From NCBI GenBank assembly GCA_943369295.1, contig CALRMU020000006.1, positions 62,001 through 126,000 of the forward strand: a DNA stretch of 64,000 bases. Reading direction: 5' to 3'. Source of the DNA: JAKRSE01 sp943369295. GTDB taxonomy: Bacteria > Armatimonadota > Fimbriimonadia > Fimbriimonadales > Fimbriimonadaceae. A model generated the notes under the pieces. The model saw nothing but the letters and a program-made list of their open reading frames with translations. It did no database searches and was not told the DNA's origin. Positions 58,034-64,000 of this stretch are shown one piece after another. A program made the position numbers and the translations under genes. Position 1 is the first letter of the stretch. The number at the start of each line of letters is the position of its first letter.

Positions 58034-60405
58034 TGGGCTGGTTCGATTCTCCCCTTAAGAAAAAGGCTAAGCAGCTGCTGGATGAATCGTGCCGACTTGA
58101 GCCTGAGAGTCTTTCTGAATACGAAAGGGCTTTTATTTATGATCTAGCTCACTACATTCAGGTCCAGAAAGAAAACCGATTTGCTCCAATGGTACGAGAA
58201 CAAGAGCCTGAAGTTCAAGATGCTATTGCTCAGCTGCTATTGGACCGCAAAACGAAGAACAGGGAGCCCTGGCACTTTAACTGCTTTCCTTGGGGGAGAG
58301 CTAAGCTTAGCCCGGCAACGATTCTGCAGTACCTGGATCTTGTGCTTCAAGGCGCGGAGCCTGGCAAGGAGTGGATTTCTGGTGGGCACCCAGTTGACTT
58401 GTATCATGTAAAGCAGTTCCAACAGATTCTTCCACAAATTCCAGAAGAAACTGCAAGATCATTCGTAAACCAAGCACTTGCCCACTACGACATAAATGGC
58501 TTCCGATTTTCTGATGAGCCAGAAGCTTACAAGCTGCTTAAGATCATTTCTGGCTTCGGTGAGAATGTAGCGCTTCAGGCTTGGCAGGAGAACCTATTTG
58601 CTGATAAATCGATTGAAGAGATTGTCAATCACGCTATCACCTGCAAGGGAACCACTCCATCTCAAAAATGGCAGAAGAAGGCGGCGGAAATTGCTAAGAC
58701 TATTGACATTCGCCACTATCGAGAGGTCTTGGAAAGGTCTTTCGAAGTGATGCAGAAAATGCCCATGGCTGTTGACCCTATGGTCAGCGACCAGGCAAGA
58801 GGTTTTGTTGCCTTCCTTAAGTATTTTCCAGATCAAGAAACAATCTGGCTCTTAGGCAAGATCATGCGCGCGACCTCGGACAAAATTCCTGGCATAGGGG
58901 CTCGATGTCTCAAAGGGTTCTCTGGAGCTGTTTGGACTCTTGAAGAAATGGGAACGATGGAAGCCTTGGCCGCTTTAAGCATTGCCAAAACCAGAGTTAG
59001 AAATCAGACTCAGTTTGCTCAGGTTGAGCAGGCGCTAAGCCGAGCCGCCTACAAGATGGAGATGTCTCTTGAGGAGCTGGAAGCCAAGCTGGTTCCAGAT
59101 TACGATCTGGATCAAAACAGCTCAATCACCTTTGAACTCGGTCCGGATAAGGCTGTTTTGAGTTTGGATCGGCTCTGCAGAGCGAACCTAGAGTGGTGGA
59201 GCGGAGCCAAGCAGGTCAACTCTCCGACCGCCGCCATGAAGCAGAACTTTGGCGAGGATATTGACTACATAAAGCGCCAGAAGAAGGAGCTGGAGATTTT
59301 GGTTTCCAGTCAGAAGAAGCGGCTGGATAGGCTCTTTATTGCTGAGAATTCTATCAAGTTTTCTGATTGGCAAGGACAGTATCTCAATCACCCCGTTCTA
59401 GCAAATCTGACCAATCGATTGATTTGGACTTTTGAATATGAAGGCAGCAGGCTCTCGGCTCTGCCCAGAAATGGAGGCTTCACTAACTCACATAACGAGG
59501 AGATCCAGATTTCTGCTGACTGTACAGTCCGGCTTTGGCACCCCTTAACGGCTGATGACGCAGAAATTGTCGCGTGGAGAGATGCACTTATCTCGCAGGA
59601 AATCACTCAGCCGCTTAAGCAGAGCTTCCGAGAGATTTATGTCCTAACTGATGCGGAAATAGCGACAAGAACCTACTCAAACCGATTTGCGGCTCAGATT
59701 CTTAAGCAGCATCAGGCAGTAGCCCTGATGAAAGAAAGGGGATGGAAAGCCAGTCTGCAGGGATATTTTGATGCACCTTTGCACTACCCAACACGGCACC
59801 TTTCTGCTTGGGATCTAACGGCCGAATTTTTTGCTGAGATTGTCGAAGGCCCAATGACCGACGCTGGTATAGCCGAGCTGATTTCTACTGATCAAGTCAG
59901 GTTTTTAAGGCGCCGTGATCCTATTCCTATGGTCGATGTTCCCCCCATCGTTTTTAGCGAAATGATGAGGGATGTTGACCTCTTTGTGGGCGTAACGAGC
60001 ATCGGAGCGGACCCTGAGTGGAATGACCGAGGCGAGCAGATCGTCGCCCAGAACTGGACCTGGCACGAATTCAGCTTTGGCGATTTAAGCCCTCTAGCCG
60101 AGACCCGCAAGGCTGTGCTCCAAAGGCTCCTCCCCCGCATGGCCATCGCCCGTCAGTGCGAACTTGATGATAAGTTCTTAAAGGTTCAGGGCAAGAGGCA
60201 CAGCTACAAAATCCATCTTGGCAGCGGCAATATTCTTATCGAGCCGGCGAATCGCTACCTCTGCATTGTGCCGAGCGGCAAGAAAGAAGATTCCATCTAC
60301 CTTCCGTTTGAGGGGGACAGGACTCTGGCGGTGATTTTAAGCAAAGCGGCGATGCTGGTGAATGACGACAAGATCACGGACCAGACGATTTTGAGTCAGC
60401 TTTGA
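58033..60405 (+). CDS. DUF4132 domain protein (MolR/YehI-related)
   Basis: 790 aa, cytosolic. A helical repeat-like region covers about 1-350. The DUF4132 core (about 400-640) has 'LIWTFEYEG', QPLKQSFREIYVLTDAE near 530 and TYSNRFAAQILKQHQ near 548. The C-terminal domain (about 715-790) reads KIHLGSGNILIEP, YLCIVPSGK, YLPFEGDRTLAVILSKA, TDQTILSQL. E. coli relatives MolR and YehI have no settled function. The start overlaps the Ubl stop by one base, so they are cotranslated. Many codons end in A or T and the gene looks poorer in GC than its neighbours, suggesting horizontal acquisition. It may be target, ligase-like partner or reader of the Ubl; none of these is shown by the sequence. Confidence 0.85.
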   Translation: MGWFDSPLKKKAKQLLDESCRLEPESLSEYERAFIYDLAHYIQVQKENRFAPMVREQEPEVQDAIAQLLLDRKTKNREPWHFNCFPWGRAKLSPATILQYLDLVLQGAEPGKEWISGGHPVDLYHVKQFQQILPQIPEETARSFVNQALAHYDINGFRFSDEPEAYKLLKIISGFGENVALQAWQENLFADKSIEEIVNHAITCKGTTPSQKWQKKAAEIAKTIDIRHYREVLERSFEVMQKMPMAVDPMVSDQARGFVAFLKYFPDQETIWLLGKIMRATSDKIPGIGARCLKGFSGAVWTLEEMGTMEALAALSIAKTRVRNQTQFAQVEQALSRAAYKMEMSLEELEAKLVPDYDLDQNSSITFELGPDKAVLSLDRLCRANLEWWSGAKQVNSPTAAMKQNFGEDIDYIKRQKKELEILVSSQKKRLDRLFIAENSIKFSDWQGQYLNHPVLANLTNRLIWTFEYEGSRLSALPRNGGFTNSHNEEIQISADCTVRLWHPLTADDAEIVAWRDALISQEITQPLKQSFREIYVLTDAEIATRTYSNRFAAQILKQHQAVALMKERGWKASLQGYFDAPLHYPTRHLSAWDLTAEFFAEIVEGPMTDAGIAELISTDQVRFLRRRDPIPMVDVPPIVFSEMMRDVDLFVGVTSIGADPEWNDRGEQIVAQNWTWHEFSFGDLSPLAETRKAVLQRLLPRMAIARQCELDDKFLKVQGKRHSYKIHLGSGNILIEPANRYLCIVPSGKKEDSIYLPFEGDRTLAVILSKAAMLVNDDKITDQTILSQL

Positions 60406-60440
60406 CCCGCAAGGTTCAATGCACCTTCACCCAGGGGAGC

Positions 60441-60446
60441 TACAAT
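60441..60446 (+). promoter_or_regulatory. -10 element 7 nt before the dehydrogenase start
   Basis: TACAAT (60441-60446) matches TATAAT in five of six bases. The GTG start is 7 nt downstream, where transcription would begin, and no ribosome site exists in the 48-bp gap after DUF4132. This predicts a leaderless mRNA. Confidence 0.5.
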
Positions 60447-60453
60447 TTGAAGC

Positions 60454-61329
60454 GTGGCGAGGGTTGGATTTGTTGGGCTAGGAGTCATGGGCGGACCCAT
60501 GGCCGGACACTTGTTAAAGGCAGGCCACGAGGTGATTGTCTGGAACAGATCTCCTGGCAAGTCGGATGCCCTTGAAGCAGTCGGAGCCCACGTCGCTGAA
60601 ACCCTTGAGGATGTCGCTCAAAACTGCTCGGTCATTTTTCTCTGCGTTAGCCGGACTGAAGATGTGGAGCAGTGTCTGGCCCAGATGACCGGCGAAGCCG
60701 AACCCAACACGCTTTTCGTCGACCACTCAACTATCTCGGTCACTGGAGCGAAAAAGATCCATCAGGATCTGGCCAAGAAGGGACATAGATTTCTCGATGC
60801 CCCCATCACGGGCGGATCGATGGGAGCCCAAAAGGGGCAGCTCACCATTTTTGTCGGGGGCAGCCAGGCAGATTTCGATGAGGCTTTGCCCTTCATGCAG
60901 TCTTACGCCAAGCGGGCCGAGTGGGTAGGAGAAGCTGGTGCAGGCCAGACAACCAAAATGGCGAACCAAGTGGCAGTTGCCGGAGCCCTGCTCGGCCTCT
61001 GTGAAAGCCTTGCCTTCGCAGAAAAGGCTGGCTTGGATGTCTCTCTCACCCGCGAGCTTCTCGCCGGAGGCGCCGCCGGAAGCTGGGCTTTTGACAACTA
61101 CGGCCCCAAGGTCTTGGCCGCAGATTGGTCCCCAGGCTTTTCTATCATCAATCAGAGAAAGGACTTCGGCTACTGCGTCGAGGCAGCCGATGCTCTTGAT
61201 CTCGATCTTCCAATGACCGAGCTCTGCGATCGGCTCCTGAAGGTTCTTGACGACGAAGGCCGGGGGCAGGAAACGACCGCCGCCGTGTACGAAGTACTTA
61301 AGCGAAATAAATCCAAGGAGGTTGATTGA
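60454..61329 (+). CDS. beta-hydroxyacid dehydrogenase (3-hydroxyisobutyrate dehydrogenase family)
   Basis: 291 aa. NAD(P)-binding GFVGLGVMGGPMA at 5-17, substrate loop DAPITGGSMGA near 113-123, catalytic Lys in GAGQTTKMANQ near 163-173, and GSWAFDNYGPKVL near 210. Family members oxidise beta-hydroxyacids such as 3-hydroxyisobutyrate, tartronate semialdehyde or succinic semialdehyde; specificity here is not clear. Overlaps the ABC ATPase start by TTGA (61326-61329), so it is coupled to the importer, perhaps acting on the imported compound. Confidence 0.85.
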   Translation: MARVGFVGLGVMGGPMAGHLLKAGHEVIVWNRSPGKSDALEAVGAHVAETLEDVAQNCSVIFLCVSRTEDVEQCLAQMTGEAEPNTLFVDHSTISVTGAKKIHQDLAKKGHRFLDAPITGGSMGAQKGQLTIFVGGSQADFDEALPFMQSYAKRAEWVGEAGAGQTTKMANQVAVAGALLGLCESLAFAEKAGLDVSLTRELLAGGAAGSWAFDNYGPKVLAADWSPGFSIINQRKDFGYCVEAADALDLDLPMTELCDRLLKVLDDEGRGQETTAAVYEVLKRNKSKEVD

Positions 61330-62807
61330 CCCAAGCTGCCTTAACGATGCAGGGGGTCACCCAGGTTTTCGGGTCGGTTAAAGCACTTGACCAGGTGAGC
61401 TTTCAGGCCAACTGGGGTCAGATTCAGGCTCTGGTGGGAGAAAACGGGGCGGGAAAAACCACTCTCATGCGTATTTTGCATGGGTCGCTTAAGCCCACGA
61501 GCGGCGAGGTTTCACTCGAAGACCCGAAGGCCAAGGTTGGCATGGTCAGCCAGCACTACGCCATCATTCCCGAGCTGACCTGTCTGGAAAACCTGATGCT
61601 AGGCGCCGAGCCTGGCCAATGGATCGACCCCGCGCCCAACGAGGCCAGAGCCCAGAAGCTGGCCGACCAAATGGGCTTCAAGTTCGACTGGCGCAGACCG
61701 GCTTCCAGCCTCGGTGCTGGTGAAGCTCAAAAGCTAGAAATCTTAAAGCTTCTGTGGCGCGAAAGCCAGATCATGATTCTGGATGAGCCGACGGCCATGC
61801 TTTCCCCTGCCGATGGCGAGGCCCTTTACGAGAGCCTTAAGCTGCTGGCCGCTCAGGGCAAGTGCATCATCGTGGTCACCCACCGGCTCAGCGAGGTGAT
61901 GGATTACTGCAGCCAAGTAACTGTGCTTCGCCAGGGCAGGCTGGTCGATTCCAAACCTGTCAGCGAAGTCACCACAAGCCAGATCGCCGAACTGATTGTC
62001 GGCCACGGAATTGAGCCGCCGGTCATCACTCCGCCCATTCTCGGGGCAACAGTTCTCGAAGCAAAACAAATCAGCCTGCTTGATGAAAGAAAGAACCTGG
62101 CACTCAAAGATGTCAGCTTCAGCCTCAGGGCAGGGGAAGTTGTGGGAATTGCAGGAGTCGATGGAAGCGGCCAGAAGGAGCTTTTTCATGCTCTGCTTGG
62201 GATCAAGCCCCTTGCCGGAGGCTCAATTGATCTTGGTGGCAAAGCCGCACCGCAAAGTACAAGAGAAAGGCTTGCCTGGGGCATGAGGGTCATCCCCGAA
62301 GATCGGCTTGAAGAAGGCGTCATTCCTTCCTGGAGTCTTGAACTAAACGGAGTTCTGGGCCTGCAGCGAAGGCCAGAGGTCAGCAGAGGCCCCTGGGTCA
62401 ATAAGGAGGCTCGGCGCACTTGGGCAGAGAAAGCTGCCACTCTTTTCTCCACTCGCCACGGTGGGCTAGATCTTCCCATGTCATCTCTAAGCGGGGGCAA
62501 TCAGCAGAGGTTCGCGGCCGCGCGGGCCATGGCCCCTGGCGGAAAACTGCACCTTGCTTTTCAGCCGGCGCGAGGATTGGATATCGATGGCACGGCCCAA
62601 ATTTATCAAGAGCTGAGAAGGCAGTGCCGAGAAGAGGGTTCAGCCGCTCTTGTTGTCAGCTTCGACCTCGATGAGCTGCTGGCCCAGTGCGACCGAATCC
62701 TTGTCATGTTCCGTGGAACCCTGGCCGCACCTCCAGAGCACCTGGCCAAAGATCGCCAGGCGATTGGAAGGCTGATGGTCGGAATGAAAGAGGGGGCCGA
62801 AGCGTGA
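61326..62807 (+). CDS. ABC importer ATPase, BMP/nucleoside type (two NBDs)
   Basis: 493 aa from TTG with two ATPase halves. NBD1: GENGAGKTT near 38-46, LGAGEAQKLEILK near 139 and MILDEPTAML near 155. NBD2: GVDGSGQKELF near 278 and LSGGNQQR near 384, with the degenerate second Walker B (LAFQPARGLDID), normal for sugar and nucleoside importers (YufO, RbsA-like). Next two genes encode the permeases in the order of the yufOPQ cluster, so the substrate is likely a nucleoside or related compound bound by a BMP lipoprotein, which is not in the window. Overlaps the permease gene as GTGA. Confidence 0.9.
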   Translation: MTQAALTMQGVTQVFGSVKALDQVSFQANWGQIQALVGENGAGKTTLMRILHGSLKPTSGEVSLEDPKAKVGMVSQHYAIIPELTCLENLMLGAEPGQWIDPAPNEARAQKLADQMGFKFDWRRPASSLGAGEAQKLEILKLLWRESQIMILDEPTAMLSPADGEALYESLKLLAAQGKCIIVVTHRLSEVMDYCSQVTVLRQGRLVDSKPVSEVTTSQIAELIVGHGIEPPVITPPILGATVLEAKQISLLDERKNLALKDVSFSLRAGEVVGIAGVDGSGQKELFHALLGIKPLAGGSIDLGGKAAPQSTRERLAWGMRVIPEDRLEEGVIPSWSLELNGVLGLQRRPEVSRGPWVNKEARRTWAEKAATLFSTRHGGLDLPMSSLSGGNQQRFAAARAMAPGGKLHLAFQPARGLDIDGTAQIYQELRRQCREEGSAALVVSFDLDELLAQCDRILVMFRGTLAAPPEHLAKDRQAIGRLMVGMKEGAEA

Positions 62808-63802
62808 AAAAGTGGACTTGGCACCACACGGTTCTGGTTCTGGGCGCCTTCATTATTGTCGTCGCCGCCTTTCAGGCAACAGGGGCCGCGCCAGGCAAAA
62901 TCTTTGAAGGCATGTTGGGGGCAGTAACCACCGACTCAGGCTGGAAGGCCATTCTCGCCCGGATGACGCCCCTGCTTGTCGGGGGTCTGGCTGTCTTTCT
63001 TGGCCTGCGAGCGGGGCTGTTTAACATTGGGGCCGAGGGGCAGATTCTGCTCGGGGGCTTGGGGTCTGTTCTCACGGTTTTTGCGATTCCTAATCCTCTC
63101 GGCTTGATTCTTGGCTTAGTGGTCGGGGCTGCGTTCGGCGCTCTCTGGGCTCTTCCAGCCGGGTTGATCAAGGCTTATCGCGGGGGGCACGAGGTCATCT
63201 CGACCATCATGCTCAACGCCATTGCCATGTCGCTCTGCACCTTTTTGGCTAAAGGAGTGCTTAAAGATCCGGGTCAGCAGTCGGCAACAACGGCAAACAT
63301 TGCCGAGTCGGCTCATCTGCCGGTTTTGATGAAGGCAGGCAGGTTTGAACTCGGACTTGGCTGGATCATTGGTTTGGCTTTGGTGCTCGGGGCGGCCTGG
63401 TGGCTGAAGAGATCAGTCGCAGGCTATGAGCTTGAGGCATCGGGGGAAAGCCCGCGAGCTGCCGAAATGGCAGGAATTCCGACCCGCAAGGTGCAGGTTT
63501 TGGCCATGTCGGCGAGCGGTGCCCTGGCCGGATTAGCCGGAGCCATGCTGGTGACAGGGGCAGATCATAGATTTTACGGAACCCTCGCGGGAGGCTTTGG
63601 CTTCGATTCTCTCGGTGTCGCCCTCCTTTCCGGTTCATCGGCATGGGCTCTGATTCCAAGTGCCTTTTTCTTTGCGCTTGTCGATGCTGCTACGGGGCGG
63701 CTCAGCTTCTTCGGAGTCCCTAAAGGAATCAGCGCTCTGCTGCTAGGAATTGTGATTTTGGTCTTCGCCGCTCTCAAGTATCGACGCGAGGTGGCCAAGT
63801 GA
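62804..63802 (+). CDS. ABC importer permease (YufP-like)
   Basis: 332 aa from GTG 62804, which overlaps the ATPase stop. Eight to nine TM helices. The conserved permease patch is 'GLRAGLFNIGAEGQILLGG' near 63-81, and further 'GGHEVISTIMLNAIA' near 128 and SGESPRAAEMAGI near 210, where the coupling helix meets the ATPase. A longer reading from 62687 would put 39 basic residues inside the ATPase gene and was rejected. First of two permeases that form the channel heterodimer. Confidence 0.9.
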   Translation: MKKWTWHHTVLVLGAFIIVVAAFQATGAAPGKIFEGMLGAVTTDSGWKAILARMTPLLVGGLAVFLGLRAGLFNIGAEGQILLGGLGSVLTVFAIPNPLGLILGLVVGAAFGALWALPAGLIKAYRGGHEVISTIMLNAIAMSLCTFLAKGVLKDPGQQSATTANIAESAHLPVLMKAGRFELGLGWIIGLALVLGAAWWLKRSVAGYELEASGESPRAAEMAGIPTRKVQVLAMSASGALAGLAGAMLVTGADHRFYGTLAGGFGFDSLGVALLSGSSAWALIPSAFFFALVDAATGRLSFFGVPKGISALLLGIVILVFAALKYRREVAK

Positions 63803-64000
63803 GTCTGGCACTTATCGGGCTTCTTTTGGCAGGTGTCGCTGCCTATGCCGCGCCTCTGCTTCTCGCCGCTTTGGGCGGCTTGGCCAGTGAAAGGTCGGGT
63901 GTCATCAACATCGGGCTGGAAGGCAAAATGCTCGGGGCAGCCTGTGCGGCGGCAATCGCTGGGTTGTGGCTCAACAACATTTGGGCGGCCATCCTGGCTG
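63799..64000 (+). CDS. ABC importer permease, second subunit (YufQ-like), 3' partial
   Basis: Starts at GTG 63799 inside the previous stop (GTGA) and runs off the window after 67 codons. Visible: a TM helix (IGLLLAGVAAYAAPLLLAAL), then the permease signature GGLASERSGVINIGLEGKM, the second-subunit equivalent of the patch in its partner. Confidence 0.85.
   Translation, partial: MSLALIGLLLAGVAAYAAPLLLAALGGLASERSGVINIGLEGKMLGAACAAAIAGLWLNNIWAAILA

Overview
The window reads as ordinary chromosome from a free-living diderm bacterium. My best guess is an Armatimonadota (Fimbriimonadia-like) lineage, but that is inference from gene style, not a phylogenetic result. Pointers are mid-50s GC by eye and an outer-membrane beta-barrel protein ending in Phe. 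There are also lipoprotein, Sec and Tat signals, a futalosine-pathway menaquinone gene (mqnA), and a DUF5693-csaB pair. Genes are tightly packed, often with ATGA or GTGA overlaps. Both strands are used. No rRNA, tRNA, CRISPR array, phage or transposase gene was seen.

Layout. 0-8 kb: end of a metallophosphoesterase, a PNGase F-like secreted protein, an ABC exporter plus an ABC ATPase, a lipoprotein and a PcrA/UvrD helicase. 8-19 kb: a Gly-rich secreted protein, then TatC, an MrfA-type DUF1998 helicase, a rhomboid protease, DUF5693, CsaB and a 956-aa outer-membrane barrel, mostly in an overlapping run. 19-29 kb: type I pullulanase, an exported unknown, an MFS transporter interrupted by an in-frame TAA, a GT4 glycosyltransferase, MqnA, a methyltransferase, a GT2 glycosyltransferase and a phosphodiester-glycosidase family protein. 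29.3-29.9 kb: a repeat cluster with MITE-like inverted termini. 30-40 kb: a Tat-exported GH109-like enzyme, a small conserved unknown, TopA, a transglutaminase-like protein, a YacL-like PIN-TRAM protein, an IspD-IspF fusion and an M48 protease. 40-50 kb: YqiK flotillin with YqiJ, MgtE, TilS, FtsH, an HDOD protein and a CBM9-like protein. 50-57 kb: a YncE-propeller/phosphoesterase, a toxin-antitoxin module with two tandem antitoxins and duplicated operators, alpha-glucan phosphorylase and hemolysin III. 57-60 kb: an E1-like ThiF/MoeB protein, divergent from a small ubiquitin-like protein ending in Gly-Gly that overlaps a DUF4132 gene. 60-64 kb: a beta-hydroxyacid dehydrogenase and a BMP/nucleoside-type ABC importer cut by the window end.

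The strongest candidate for an undescribed system is 56.9-60.4 kb. A 39-bp divergent promoter region separates an E1-like activating enzyme from a beta-grasp-like protein with a bare C-terminal GG. The latter is translationally coupled to a large DUF4132 protein whose base composition looks lower in GC than its neighbours. This is the gene logic of a ubiquitin-like activation or conjugation system without recognisable E2, E3 or JAB genes. Secondary points are the mosaic tandem antitoxins, the MITE-like repeats, a probable ATC start codon, the nonsense-interrupted MFS gene and a recurring -10 element close to start codons that suggests leaderless transcripts.
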